From Anaerolineae bacterium (GTDB lineage: Bacteria > Chloroflexota > Anaerolineae > Promineifilales > Promineifilaceae): a stretch of 60,746 nt of DNA. Location: positions 1-60,746 of the forward strand of contig WFSA01000107.1 in the NCBI GenBank assembly GCA_015486215.1. The letters are read 5' to 3'. The notes beneath the pieces were generated by a model. It was not told where the DNA came from. It was given only the letters and a program-made list of their open reading frames with translations, and searched no databases. Positions 1 through 8,969 of this stretch are shown one piece after another. Position 1 is the stretch's first letter. The number at the start of each line of letters is the position of its first letter. The position numbers and the translations under genes were made by a program.

Positions 1-1
1 C

Positions 2-162
2 GAGCCTTCCCTAAGGGAACACTCGTTTTTAACTTTGGCGTTTTACCCTCACCCCAGCCCTCTCCCAAAGGGAGAGGGAGCAAGTTCCCTCCCCCTAAAG
101 GGGGAGGGTTAGGGTGGGGGGGCGATGACGAAAGTCCAAAGTTGTTTACGAACCTTCCCTAA
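2..162. repeat. Dispersed GC-rich hairpin with direct-repeat flanks
   Basis: A hairpin-forming block (44-122) begins TACCCTCACCCC and ends in GGGTTAGGGTGGGG, with an inner CTCTCCC/GGGAGAG stem. It is bracketed by AACTTTGG (31-38) and its complement CCAAAGTT (136-143). Near copies of GAGCCTTCCCTAA lie at 2-14 and 150-162, which could be an old target duplication. A second copy of the block is at 51109-51184. No gene is seen in 1-253. Confidence 0.7.
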
Positions 163-178
163 ATACATCAAACAAAAA

Positions 179-222
179 AATTCTAACGCAGATTGGGCAG
201 GTGAACGCAGATAAACGCGGAT
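179..222. repeat. CGCAGAT-type dispersed repeat, degenerate
   Basis: Short run of CGCAGAT and CGCGGAT words, related to the better preserved inverted repeats at 9771-9838 and 19614-19682. Confidence 0.5.
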
Positions 223-239
223 TTTTTGGATTGATACAT

Positions 240-246
240 AAGGAGG
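240..246 (+). promoter_or_regulatory. Displaced Shine-Dalgarno of the lipoprotein gene
   Basis: AAGGAGG lies here, but the start codon it should serve is at 384. If the B element at 254-376 and one copy of its target duplication are removed, the sequence reads AAGGAGG, six bases, ATG, which is ideal spacing. The ribosome binding site was therefore split from its gene by the insertion. Confidence 0.8.
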
Positions 247-253
247 AAAAATA

Positions 254-376
254 GTATCTTCTCAATTTTTTGGGGTGATTACAACAAATTAAGAAAGGAA
301 CAGATTGTGCCAGTCGAGTAAATTTGTTCCTTTCCCAATCTATTGTAATCATGTTCCCAATTTTTTGAAAAGATAC
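254..376 (+). mobile_element. Family B miniature inverted-repeat element
   Basis: The 123-bp element starts GTATCTTCTCA and ends in GAAAAGATAC, an imperfect complement. Its inner arms around ATTACAAC and GTAATCAT can pair, so a transcript would fold into one long hairpin. It is flanked by a perfect 8-bp duplication, GAAAAATA, at 246-253 and 377-384. It has no coding capacity. Relatives are at 17804, 56093 and 56322. Confidence 0.9.
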
Positions 377-383
377 GAAAAAT

Positions 384-1376
384 ATGATAAAAAATATGAC
401 GAAAATAGGAGTTATCATTGTAATACTCAGCCTGTTCTTGGCAGGATGCGGCTCTGATGAGGATAGCGTGCCGCTTGACGATGGCGCGGCGCGAATCGCT
501 GCTGTGGATATGGGAGCGAATATGGCTCAAGCTCTGCCGCCGACAGCGATCCCGTATCATTTTATGCAGCTCTCCGTCCCCGATGGGGTGGTGGATGAGT
601 TGACAACGGCCGTTGGCAATGATCCCGTCATCATCTACAAAAAAAGTGGCGGCGTGATGGGGGGAACGCGGGAGTGGAATGTTTACGCTGACGGCCGTAT
701 CGAACAGAATGGCGAAATTGTCCAAACCGTCCATCCTGCCCTCATCGCCAATCTTCTGATCGCGGCTGATGACGCGCGTTTCTACGATATTGAAAAGGAG
801 TATATGGATGTTGATCCATGCTGCGATCTGTACATCTATGAGTTGACGATAACGGATGGACAGCAGTCGCATACCGTCACCAAACTGGAAGGTGCGCCGT
901 ATGCACTTGCGTATGGGGCGATGGAAACGGCCGTTGAAAATTTACTCCATCAAACGGAGATTCCCGTTGAAGAGAAGTATGTCACAGTGGCTGATGCGAT
1001 GATGGAGACCTTTATAACGGCCGTTGGCAATGATCCCGTCATCACCTACCAAAAAAGCGGCGGCATTACGGGCATGATGCAGGAGTGGAATGTTTACGCT
1101 GACGGCCGTATCACACAAAACGGTGAAGAGATCGGCGCAGTCGCCCCAGTTCTCATCGTCAATCTTGCCATAGCGGCTGAGGATGCCGGCTTTTATGTAA
1201 CAGAGGAGGAGTATCTTGATACCGATCTTTGCTGCGACCTTATTTCTTATGAATTGACAGTGACGAATGGGAGCAAAACGCATACGATTGAGACGATAGA
1301 TGATGCGCCGCGCCCATTTGCGGTTGATGTGGTGATGACGGCCGTTGAAGGGTTGATTCGTATGTTGGGTGAATAA
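384..1376 (+). CDS. Lipoprotein with two tandem homologous domains
   Basis: A 330-residue protein with a signal peptide ending in a lipobox (LAGC, about residues 19-22), so it is probably anchored on the outer face of the membrane. The mature part is a tandem duplication: residues about 70-195 and 205-325 both contain the series TAVGNDPVI, then a KSGG turn, then EWNVYADGRI with QNGE, and later a CCDL motif. I do not recognise the family. The ATG at 384 lies in the target duplication of a B element and has no nearby Shine-Dalgarno. An in-frame ATG at 396 has none either, so present translation is uncertain even though the frame is intact. Confidence 0.8.
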   Translation: MIKNMTKIGVIIVILSLFLAGCGSDEDSVPLDDGAARIAAVDMGANMAQALPPTAIPYHFMQLSVPDGVVDELTTAVGNDPVIIYKKSGGVMGGTREWNVYADGRIEQNGEIVQTVHPALIANLLIAADDARFYDIEKEYMDVDPCCDLYIYELTITDGQQSHTVTKLEGAPYALAYGAMETAVENLLHQTEIPVEEKYVTVADAMMETFITAVGNDPVITYQKSGGITGMMQEWNVYADGRITQNGEEIGAVAPVLIVNLAIAAEDAGFYVTEEEYLDTDLCCDLISYELTVTNGSKTHTIETIDDAPRPFAVDVVMTAVEGLIRMLGE

Positions 1377-1382
1377 AACGAA

Positions 1383-1411
1383 GTGACAGGCACTTGCCAA
1401 GTGCCTGTCAC
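1383..1411. terminator. Hairpin between convergent genes
   Basis: GTGACAGGCACTTG and its exact complement are separated by a single base, giving a strong stem. It lies between the convergent ends of the lipoprotein gene (1376) and rlmB (1428). It has no U-tract, so it may be a dispersed repeat that serves as an end-stabilising hairpin rather than a classic intrinsic terminator. Confidence 0.5.
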
Positions 1412-1427
1412 CTTGAAGTTGAACTGT

Positions 1428-2168
1428 TTAGGTATACCCTCGCGCCTGCCACGCCATATAAAGCAGAACAGAGCCGGCAACGGCCGCATTCAACGATTCC
1501 ACATGCCCGCGCATTGGCAGTTCTAGCAAAATATCACAATGCTTGCTGACCAAACGGCGTATTCCGTCCCCTTCATGCCCAACGACGATGCCGACGGGAA
1601 TATCGAGGTCAACTTGAGCCAACGGCCGTGCATCTCCCCCCATATCCATCCCCACAATCCACACGCCGGCCGCCTTCAACTGCTCAATCGTGTTCACTAA
1701 ATTGGTCACCTGCGCTACCAGCAGATGCTCTGTCGCACCGACGGAGTATTGGGCCACAACGGGGGTAATATCAGGGGCGCGACGGTCTTGTACGATAATT
1801 CCATGCACGCCGCAAATTTCGGCCGTTCGCAGCAGGCTGCCGATATTTTGCGGCCCATGCAGCAGATCGAGAAGAAGGATAAACGGCCGTTCCCCCCTCT
1901 TTTGCGCCAGCCCCAAAATCTCATCAACCTCCGCATACAAATAGTCGCCCGCTTCCAGCACGACTCCTTGATGTCGGCTATCTTTGGCGATTTGACTCAT
2001 CTTTTGTTTAGCCAACTCTTGCACAGGAATACCGCGCTCCTTAGCCGCCTCCACAATCGGACGAACCAATTTACGATCCATCCCCTTTTGCACCCACAAT
2101 CGGTACAACTGCCGCCGATTACCGCGCAACGCTTCTAAAACTGTATTCCTTCGCGTCAAAATATCCAT
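1428..2168 (-). CDS. rlmB: 23S rRNA 2'-O-methyltransferase, RlmB/TrmH family
   Basis: A SpoU-class (knotted SPOUT fold) methyltransferase of 246 residues, the usual size. It has an N-terminal substrate-binding domain (residues about 5-80). The catalytic part shows motif 1 (GPQNIGSLLRTA, about 106-117), motif 2 (VVGHEGDGIRR, about 195-205) and motif 3 (LPMRGHVESLNAAVA, about 217-231). RlmB methylates the ribose of the P-loop guanosine in 23S rRNA; the family match is clear, the exact target is inferred. It lies 29 bp downstream of cysS on the same strand, a common bacterial pairing. Confidence 0.9.
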   Translation of the reverse strand: MDILTRRNTVLEALRGNRRQLYRLWVQKGMDRKLVRPIVEAAKERGIPVQELAKQKMSQIAKDSRHQGVVLEAGDYLYAEVDEILGLAQKRGERPFILLLDLLHGPQNIGSLLRTAEICGVHGIIVQDRRAPDITPVVAQYSVGATEHLLVAQVTNLVNTIEQLKAAGVWIVGMDMGGDARPLAQVDLDIPVGIVVGHEGDGIRRLVSKHCDILLELPMRGHVESLNAAVAGSVLLYMAWQARGYT

Positions 2169-2197
2169 AATTTAATGTTTGCGGGCGTGCAAACCTT

Positions 2198-3652
2198 CTA
2201 CTCCACTTTCCAAATCGTGCCGTCAGAACGATCTTCCAACGAAACCCCTAATCCTTTTAGCTGATCGCGGATTTGGTCGGATGTTGCCCAATCTTTGTTG
2301 GCGCGGGCTTGCGCTCGCAGGGTGATGAGCAGTTCGATCATGCCCGCTTCACGATCCGCGCCACTGCTATTACTGCCGGCCGTTCCGTCAGGGATGATGC
2401 CCAGCACGTCGCCGCCGAGTTCTTGGAATAACGCATCAACGGCCGTTAAACTCCCAATCGTCTGCCCTGAACCTTCGTTCAGCAATTTGTTCACCTGCTT
2501 TGTCAAATCCTGCAACACTGCCAACGCCGCTGGCGCATTAAAATCATCATCCATCTTGGCGATGAAATTCGCTTTTGCCTGTGCTAGCAACGCGGTGACC
2601 TCTTCCGACGCTTCGCCTGCTGGAGCCGCCCCCATTTGGGAACGAACCAGCGAGAGTGCGCTCCAGATTCTCTTCCACCCTTTGGCGGCGGCCTCAACGG
2701 CCGTTTTTGAAAAATCAATCGGGTTGCTGTAATGGCTAGACAAGATGAACGACCGAATCGCCTCTGGCCGCCAGCGTGCCAACGCATCCTTGATCGTCAT
2801 CGTATTGCCCAAACTCTTGCTCATCTTCACACCATCAAGCGTCAACGTACCGCCCAATAACCAATAATTAGCAAACGCTCGTCCATGCGCCGCCTCACTT
2901 TGGGCGATTTCGCACTCATTATGCGGAAAAATGTTATCAATCCCGCCACCATGAATATCAAAAGTTTCACCCAGATATTTAGTCGCCATCGCTGAACATT
3001 CAACATGCCAGCCAGGAAAACCATCACTCCACGGGCTGTCCCAGCGCAAAATATGCTCTGGATCGGCACGTTTCCATAAGGCAAAATCGGCTGGATTTCT
3101 CTTTTCCTCACGCACAGCAACACGCGTCCCCTCTTCCATCTCTTCCACAATACGGCCGCTCAATTTGCCATACTCAGGAAAAGAGGAGACATCAAAATAG
3201 ACCGATCCATCCACCTCATAAGCGTGTCCTTTCTCGATCAACGTCTCCACCATCCCGATTTGCTCTGGCACATGGCCGCTGGCGCGGGGACTAATATCGG
3301 GACGACGCACACCGAGCGCGTCCATGTCGGCAAAATAATCGCGCATATACGTTTCCACAACCTGCATCGGTCCAGACGACGTTTGCCGCGCTTTGCGTAA
3401 AATGCGGTCTTCACCCGTGTCCAGCATATGACCGACATCGGTGATATTTTGCACATACAAGACATCGTACCCGCTATACCGCAAATAGCGGGAGATCACA
3501 TCAAAGCTGATATATGTTTTTGCATGACCAATATGTGAATAATCGTAAACGGTAGGGCCGCAAACGTACATATTTACCTTTCCTTCGGTCAAAGGGACAA
3601 ATTCTTCTTTTTTTCTGGTTAGAACATTATAAAGTTTTAGGGACATCATCAC
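2198..3652 (-). CDS. cysS: Cysteinyl-tRNA synthetase
   Basis: A class I aminoacyl-tRNA synthetase that charges tRNA-Cys. Seen: the zinc/active-site segment [16 protein letters not shown] (the cysteine and HIGH motif) near residues 29-44, [10 protein letters not shown] for further metal ligands, [10 protein letters not shown], and KMSKSLGNT as the KMSKS loop (about 277-285). The 484-residue length is normal. The frame starts MMMSLKLYN; the third methionine gives the usual family start. It forms a minus-strand run with rlmB. In related genomes ispD and ispF often lie near this gene, but neither is here. Confidence 0.97.
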   Translation of the reverse strand: MMMSLKLYNVLTRKKEEFVPLTEGKVNMYVCGPTVYDYSHIGHAKTYISFDVISRYLRYSGYDVLYVQNITDVGHMLDTGEDRILRKARQTSSGPMQVVETYMRDYFADMDALGVRRPDISPRASGHVPEQIGMVETLIEKGHAYEVDGSVYFDVSSFPEYGKLSGRIVEEMEEGTRVAVREEKRNPADFALWKRADPEHILRWDSPWSDGFPGWHVECSAMATKYLGETFDIHGGGIDNIFPHNECEIAQSEAAHGRAFANYWLLGGTLTLDGVKMSKSLGNTMTIKDALARWRPEAIRSFILSSHYSNPIDFSKTAVEAAAKGWKRIWSALSLVRSQMGAAPAGEASEEVTALLAQAKANFIAKMDDDFNAPAALAVLQDLTKQVNKLLNEGSGQTIGSLTAVDALFQELGGDVLGIIPDGTAGSNSSGADREAGMIELLITLRAQARANKDWATSDQIRDQLKGLGVSLEDRSDGTIWKVE

Positions 3653-3728
3653 TCCATCATAATTATCTCATGCCTGTGCGGGCAGGAGTTTGTTTTTCAA
3701 AGTATTGGGTTGGGATGAGAAAACGAAA

Positions 3729-3768
3729 GGAAAATTTGTCAAGTCTCCCCAGAATACTGAGAAGATAC
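3729..3768 (+). mobile_element. Family A element, right half only
   Basis: These 40 bp match the right end of the A element (AAATTTGTCAAGTCTCCCC through GAGAAGATAC). The left half is missing, so this is a decayed remnant. It lies in the 250-bp gap between cysS and the PIN/TRAM gene, which otherwise shows only weak inverted repeats. Confidence 0.8.
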
Positions 3769-3902
3769 CTCATCAAGACAATACCCGTTTATTGCCACAA
3801 TTCGTTTGCTCTACAAAAGGGGGACAGGCAGTTTCGGACAGGTCGAAACTGCCTACATACAGGCGCAGCAATGTACAGGGGAAAAGAGATAAATGTGCAT
3901 CA

Positions 3903-4949
3903 TCATTTTGCAAAAACCATGCGGCCAGCGGATGTTTGTAAAACCTTCGTCACTGTCGCATCCAATTTTTTACCAATTTGACGGCCGCCGCCTTCGACAA
4001 CAACCATCGTACCATCTTCTAAGTAGCCGACACCTTGATCATGCTCTGTCCCTTTCTGTATCATTTTGACGCGCAATTGCTCGCCGGGCAGATAGGTTAC
4101 TTTGATCGCGTTCGCCAAATCGTTGACGTTCAAGACTAATACCCCTTGCAGTTCGGCCACACGATTCAAATTATAATCGTTGGTCATAATGGGGCAATGC
4201 AGATGGCGTGCTAAAGAGACTAATTTGCTGTCCACTTCACGCACTTCGGTCGCGTCCATATCGGTGATCTGCACAGGAATAGGCGAATCGCTTTGCATTA
4301 TGCTGAGGATTTCTAAGCCGCGACGGCCGCGTTGACGGCGTATTGAGTCGGAACTGTCAGCGATATGTTGTAATTCGATGAGGACAAAATTGGGGATAAG
4401 CATCGTCCCTCGTAAGAATCCTGTTTTGGCGATGTCAGCTACACGGCCGTCTATAATCACACTTGTATCCAGTAAAATATAGTTGGGTTCGTCAACCGTT
4501 TTGTCCGACTTGACTGGGGTTGCACCCGGCCGTATCCCTTTGACCAATGTTTGCAAATCATGCTGGCGGGCTGTCAAGACGACGATGCTCAAATACGCCA
4601 AGACGAACGCTAAAACCATCGGCAAGACCTCGCCAAACGGGTCAGGCAGCAGCGAGACGGGCAACGCCAATAGTGCCCCCGCAATCAAACCGATAAACAG
4701 ACCAATGATGATGGCCACCAAACGGCCGCTTGGCATTCCAATCAAATTGCGGCGCACTGCCCGCACAGGGCGCACCGTGATATACGGAGTGATGATTAAC
4801 CCCGTCAACACTCCCAGCATACTGAAAATAACAATAAACGCGGATGGGTCATTATTAACCAGATCAGCCGCATAATCACCCAAAAACCCGCCGCCGATGC
4901 CGATGATGACTGCCCCGATAAGGCGGAAGAAAAACTCAACACTAAACAT
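3903..4949 (-). CDS. PIN and TRAM domain membrane protein (YacL-like)
   Basis: A 348-residue protein with four N-terminal membrane segments (residues about 8-28, 36-57, 82-104, 108-128). A PIN nuclease-type domain follows, with acidic residues in YILLDTSVIIDGR (about 152-164) and in the VDSKLV and MTNDYNLN regions. A C-terminal TRAM domain (about 285-345) should bind RNA. This architecture is widespread and known as YacL in Bacillus; its RNA target is not established. In many bacteria it sits next to ispD, ispF and cysS, which matches the cysS and rlmB genes downstream here. Confidence 0.9.
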   Translation of the reverse strand: MFSVEFFFRLIGAVIIGIGGGFLGDYAADLVNNDPSAFIVIFSMLGVLTGLIITPYITVRPVRAVRRNLIGMPSGRLVAIIIGLFIGLIAGALLALPVSLLPDPFGEVLPMVLAFVLAYLSIVVLTARQHDLQTLVKGIRPGATPVKSDKTVDEPNYILLDTSVIIDGRVADIAKTGFLRGTMLIPNFVLIELQHIADSSDSIRRQRGRRGLEILSIMQSDSPIPVQITDMDATEVREVDSKLVSLARHLHCPIMTNDYNLNRVAELQGVLVLNVNDLANAIKVTYLPGEQLRVKMIQKGTEHDQGVGYLEDGTMVVVEGGGRQIGKKLDATVTKVLQTSAGRMVFAK

Positions 4950-5256
4950 AAAATAAGTCCTTTATATAAAATAATATGAAGGCAAATGGTATCACAGGGG
5001 GAGGGATGGGGCGAGTGGCGGCAGCCATGTTTAATAGTAGATCGCCGATGACTATACGGCCGTCCAGCCGTCCCACACCCCCTTCCGCAGGGGCGGATCC
5101 GCTGGGTTGCCCAACGCAAGGATGGATGAGCAATAGCGGTGAGAGTTTACGATACATGGTGGATGCGTATACAATAGGTGCAGGAGTGTGGAGTGGTGGA
5201 ATTGGAGGAGGGATTCGTTTTCAGAAAGCAGGCACGCTTCAAAATAGAAAAAATAT
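4950..5256. other. Intergenic region without a recognised gene
   Basis: Divergent region between the PIN/TRAM gene and the amidohydrolase gene. It contains one ATACGGCCGT site and a GGCGGATCCGC/GGGTTGCCC stretch resembling the GGGCGACCC repeats elsewhere. I see no RNA gene or protein-coding frame worth calling. Confidence 0.6.
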
Positions 5257-5368
5257 GTATCTTCTCAATAAATCGTGGACAAGAGTTGACAAATTTCATC
5301 AGCACTTTATTTTACACGAGTATCATTAGGAAAATTTGTCAAGTCTCCCCAGAATACTGAGAAGATAC
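5257..5368 (+). mobile_element. Family A miniature inverted-repeat element
   Basis: Intact 112-bp element from GTATCTTCTCA to its exact complement TGAGAAGATAC. A subterminal inverted repeat (TTGACAAATTT / AAATTTGTCAA) extends the stem. No target duplication remains at the flanks. It ends 35 bp before the amidohydrolase start, so the promoter of that gene must lie in, or be carried across, the element. Confidence 0.9.
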
Positions 5369-5403
5369 ATTTGAACGACATAATTTATAAATAGGAGAAC
5401 CAT

Positions 5404-7377
5404 ATGCAAGATATAGATAGTTTACTAATCGGCACGGCCGTTGTCACAATGAACAAAACATACGACATCATCATGGGCGGCGCGGTGGCTGTCAAAAATG
5501 ATACGATAGTGGCTGTGGGGACAGTTGAGGAGTTGACGGCCGTGTACACCCCAGCAGAAACGATACAGTACGAGGATAAAATCATCATACCCGGCCTCAT
5601 CAACGCCCATACCCATGTGCCGATGACCCTCTTTCGCGGCTTATATGATGATTTGCGCCTTGATGTGTGGCTCGGCTATCTGATGCCCGTTGAGCGGGAG
5701 TTTGTCACCCCTGAATTTGTCAAACTGGGGACACGGCTGGCGTGTGCCGAGATGATCCGCTCCGGCGTGACCTCCTTTGCCGATATGTATTATTTTGAAG
5801 AGGCGATTGCCGAAGAGACCGCCGCCGCAGGCATGCGGGCATTATTGGGGCAGACAATTCTCATCTTCCCCGCGCCCGACGCACCCACGTATGAAGACAG
5901 CCTTATTCGCTGCCGCCGCTTTATCGAAAGCTGGAACGGGCATGAACTGATTCAACCGGCCGTCGCCCCGCACGCGTGGTACACCTCCACCCCCGAAGTG
6001 CTGCAAGCGTGTTCCGATTTGGCGCGGGCGTTCGATGTGCCGCTGCACACCCATGTCAGCGAAAGCAGCTTTGAGGTCGCCAACTGCAATGAGCAGCACC
6101 ACATGCCCGTCGTGCCGTGGATCAACAAACATGGACTGCTGGAAACGAAATTATTAGCCGCTCATTGCGTCCATCTGGACAAAAGCGAAATTTATGCCTT
6201 GAAAAACGCGGGCGCGGGCGCGTGTCACTGTCCCAGCAGCAATCTAAAATTAGCCAGCGGCATTGCCCCTGTGGGGGATATGTTGTCGGCTGGTTTGAAT
6301 TTGGGCGTGGGGACGGATGGAACGGCGAGCAATAACGATCTCGATATGTTTGAGGAGATGCGTTTGGCCGCCTTATTAGCCAAAGTGAGTAGCAACGATC
6401 CGACCACTTTGCCCGCCCGTCAAGCGTTAGAAATGGCGACCATTCAGGGGGCACGCGCCATGCACATGGCGGACATAACGGGCAGTTTAGAGGCGGGCAA
6501 ACGGGCGGACATCACTGTGGTGGACATCAGCGGCGTGCATAATCAGCCCCACTTCCGCCATAATAGCAATTCAATCTATTCGCAGCTGGTCTATGCGTCC
6601 AAAAGTTCGGATGTGACGGATGTGATGTGTAACGGCCGTTTTCTTATGCGCGGCCACAACCTGTTGACCGTAGACGAAGCGCAAGCGATAGTTGATGCGG
6701 GCGATGTGGCCGCCCAAATCGATGCGTTCGTGGCACGGTGCGAATCCAACACCTACAACAAACTCGTCCTGCTGGCTGGTGTAGAGCGGCAAGAGAGCTT
6801 TGAGGTGCAAGTGAAAGCTCCCATCGAAGATGAAGATAAACTTCACGCTCTCATCGCCTCTGACGCGATTGAGATCACGAAAAAATCCCATTATATGCAG
6901 TATGACAGCTATATGCTGTTCAACAATAACGATCCCGACGCGACCCGTCTCCGTTATCGTGAAGATGAGTATCTGGATGACGGAGGCAATGTCGTCCAAT
7001 CCCGTGCGCGTCTGACGCTGATCGGCGAAGCGGAGCAGGTAGAGTTCCCCAATGCGGTGATGTTGTCTCAATCGCGCTATTTGGCGAACGCCGACCATAC
7101 GATGCGTTTCTACCGCGAATACTTCGCCCCAGAACAGGTGATCAATATCCAAAAAGATCGGCTGCGCTGGCGGGTGATGTATAAAAAGACGGAGTTCGCC
7201 ATCAATCTGGACAGTTTGATCGTGCCAGAGTGGCCGGGGCGGTATCTGGAGATCAAAGCCCGCACATGGTCACGCAAAGATGCTGAGCGCAAAGCGGTAT
7301 TGATGGCCGAGCTGCTGGAGCTGATCGGTATTGAAGATGACAGTTACGAGCGGCGCGGATATGCGGAGATGGTGTAG
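5404..7377 (+). CDS. Amidohydrolase (SAH/MTA deaminase type) fused to a CYTH-like domain
   Basis: Residues 1 to about 440 form a metal-dependent amidohydrolase of the SsnA/MtaD group. Metal-site elements are visible: H69 and H71 in NAHTHVP, the HTHVSES segment, LLAAHCVHLD, and GVGTDGTASNN with the catalytic aspartate. Known relatives deaminate S-adenosylhomocysteine, methylthioadenosine or related compounds. The protein continues for about 215 residues. That part resembles a CYTH (triphosphate tunnel) domain: a charged first strand (FEVQVKA, about 462), LRYRED, RWRV, NLDSL and GRYLEIKAR near 605. The first motif reads ExQxK where ExExK is usual. The frame is continuous, with AGGAG spaced well before ATG 5404. 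The fusion is seen; the CYTH identity is a motif-based inference. Confidence 0.85.
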   Translation: MQDIDSLLIGTAVVTMNKTYDIIMGGAVAVKNDTIVAVGTVEELTAVYTPAETIQYEDKIIIPGLINAHTHVPMTLFRGLYDDLRLDVWLGYLMPVEREFVTPEFVKLGTRLACAEMIRSGVTSFADMYYFEEAIAEETAAAGMRALLGQTILIFPAPDAPTYEDSLIRCRRFIESWNGHELIQPAVAPHAWYTSTPEVLQACSDLARAFDVPLHTHVSESSFEVANCNEQHHMPVVPWINKHGLLETKLLAAHCVHLDKSEIYALKNAGAGACHCPSSNLKLASGIAPVGDMLSAGLNLGVGTDGTASNNDLDMFEEMRLAALLAKVSSNDPTTLPARQALEMATIQGARAMHMADITGSLEAGKRADITVVDISGVHNQPHFRHNSNSIYSQLVYASKSSDVTDVMCNGRFLMRGHNLLTVDEAQAIVDAGDVAAQIDAFVARCESNTYNKLVLLAGVERQESFEVQVKAPIEDEDKLHALIASDAIEITKKSHYMQYDSYMLFNNNDPDATRLRYREDEYLDDGGNVVQSRARLTLIGEAEQVEFPNAVMLSQSRYLANADHTMRFYREYFAPEQVINIQKDRLRWRVMYKKTEFAINLDSLIVPEWPGRYLEIKARTWSRKDAERKAVLMAELLELIGIEDDSYERRGYAEMV

Positions 7378-7505
7378 GTAAGTGGTGTGAATAGAACGCG
7401 AATGGGGCGGATTTAACGGATGAATGCGGACTTTTTCTGTTTTATCCGTGTTCATCTGCCAAATCCGCCCGTGTCCCATCGTCCCGTCAACCGCGACGTT
7501 GAATA

Positions 7506-8882
7506 ATGAAAACAGAGTACATTCTAGACGCAGATAAGCCCTTATCCCGCTCCCTTTTGTGGCAGATTCAGCGGCGTTATTTTATGGAAAATGGGATGGC
7601 GGCGTGGCAGGATGATGTCGTGCCGCATCAGATCAGTAGCAGCCCATATATGGCACGGGCGTATGCGGATATGGCTTTGGCGTATGTGGAAGAGATGGCT
7701 GATACGCTTGATTTTAGCAAGCCGTTCGTCATCATCGAATTGGGGGCGGGATCGGGGCGGTTGGCGTACCATTTTATGCGCCAATTTTTTCCACGATTGG
7801 CTGCTTCTCCCTTTGCTAAATTGGATGTAAAGCTGATTTTGACTGATTTTGTGCCTGAAATCGTGCAATTTTGGCAGATGCATCCCCGTTTTCAAAAATA
7901 TATCGTCGCTGGGCGGCTTGATTTTGCTCTTTTTGATGTGATGGATAGACGGCCGTTACACCCGCTCAACTCCCCGCATCCCATCACCCCCAACAACGGC
8001 AACCCGATCATCCTTATCGCCAACTACTTTTTTGACAGTATCCCGCAAGATAGTTTTGTGCTGCAAAACGGGCAGTTGCACAGCAATCTGCTCACTCTCT
8101 ACAGCGATCAGCCTGAACCTGATTTGGCCGATCCCGCCCTCTGGGAACGCCTGCGATTGGCGTATGAGCCGATCCCGCAATCGCCGCCCTATTACGACGA
8201 TCCTCTATACGATGAGATTTTGCAGCTTTATGAGGCGTATCTGCCCGACACGGCCGTTTCCTTCCCCAATATCGGCCTTGATTGCCTTCGCTTTTGGCAG
8301 GGAACGGGGGAGTTGCTCCTGCTGAGCAGCGATCGCGGCCATAGCAGTGCGGAGGAGTTGGTCGGGCAGGGTGACCCGCTGCCGAATCTGCATGGCAGCT
8401 TTTCGCTGATGGTCAATTATGATGCCATCGCCCGTTATGTGGAGATGGCGGGCGGGACGGCGTTGCATGTGCCGCATTATCAGGATGGGCTGCAAACGGC
8501 CGTTTACCTGTTGGGCGATCATTCGGAAACGGCCGTTATCCATCGCGCCTTTGACCGTGCCGTCGCCCAAAACACGCCCGACGACTTTTTTGCCGTCAAA
8601 CAAGCGATCACGCCCCATTTGGACAGTTTCACTTTGCCACAGCTGCTCAGTTTTATCCGTCTCAGCCAATGGGACGGGGCGGTCTTTGAGGAGTGTTTCC
8701 CCGCGCTATTGGCGCAGCTGCAAGAGGCTGACCCCGTTTGGTATGGGGATGTGATCGATGTGGTGACGGCCGTTCACGAGAATTATTTGCCGCTGACCGA
8801 TACCGATCCGCTTGAGCAAAAAATCAGCACAATCCGTGCAATCTGTGTCCAAGTTTGGAAGTTACAATCCCCCTCCCTATAA
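7506..8882 (+). CDS. SAM-dependent methyltransferase, MidA/NDUFAF7-like
   Basis: 458 residues. The SAM-binding loop IELGAGSGRL is at about residues 78-87, and the segment ILIANYFFDSIPQD (about 168-181) matches the AN-x-F-D-x-(L/I)-P signature of the DUF185/MidA family. Mitochondrial NDUFAF7 of that family methylates an arginine of a complex I subunit; the bacterial target is unknown. The C-terminal 200 residues are acidic and less conserved. The 128-bp gap upstream carries weak CGGATT/ATCCG repeats. It lies 87 bp before yebC on the same strand. Family call is good, substrate unassigned. Confidence 0.75.
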   Translation: MKTEYILDADKPLSRSLLWQIQRRYFMENGMAAWQDDVVPHQISSSPYMARAYADMALAYVEEMADTLDFSKPFVIIELGAGSGRLAYHFMRQFFPRLAASPFAKLDVKLILTDFVPEIVQFWQMHPRFQKYIVAGRLDFALFDVMDRRPLHPLNSPHPITPNNGNPIILIANYFFDSIPQDSFVLQNGQLHSNLLTLYSDQPEPDLADPALWERLRLAYEPIPQSPPYYDDPLYDEILQLYEAYLPDTAVSFPNIGLDCLRFWQGTGELLLLSSDRGHSSAEELVGQGDPLPNLHGSFSLMVNYDAIARYVEMAGGTALHVPHYQDGLQTAVYLLGDHSETAVIHRAFDRAVAQNTPDDFFAVKQAITPHLDSFTLPQLLSFIRLSQWDGAVFEECFPALLAQLQEADPVWYGDVIDVVTAVHENYLPLTDTDPLEQKISTIRAICVQVWKLQSPSL

Positions 8883-8888
8883 TACGTC

Positions 8889-8951
8889 AGCTAGAGGCCG
8901 AAGCGAAAGCTAGAGTAAGCCCCTCTAGCTCTATCTCTATACTCTAGCTTT
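8889..8951 (+). promoter_or_regulatory. Interleaved inverted repeats in the yebC leader
   Basis: Four arms share the core CTAGAG/CTCTAG. AGCTAGAGG (8889-8897) pairs with CCTCTAGCT (8922-8930), and AAAGCTAGAGTA (8906-8917) pairs with TACTCTAGCTTT (8940-8951). Because the arms interleave, both helices together would make a pseudoknot; alternatively arm 2 can pair with arm 3 inside an arm 1-arm 4 helix. It lies just upstream of the GGAG before yebC, so it could be a terminator for the methyltransferase gene or a leader controlling yebC. Confidence 0.55.
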
Positions 8952-8969
8952 GTTACAGGAGAATTAAGT

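Noticed and set aside
279-1400. Minus-strand open frames opposite the lipoprotein gene
   Set aside because: No binding site or recognised domain, and the plus frame has a signal peptide, lipobox and an internal protein duplication.
1383-1411. Standard rho-independent terminator of rlmB or the lipoprotein gene
   Set aside because: Strong stem but no T-run on either side, so only a tentative end signal is claimed.
5178-5360. Small frame across the family A element
   Set aside because: Encoded by the repeat and seen again at other copies such as 59520; no binding site.
8889-8951. Known riboswitch class
   Set aside because: Too short and without any recognisable conserved aptamer core; only inverted repeats are visible.
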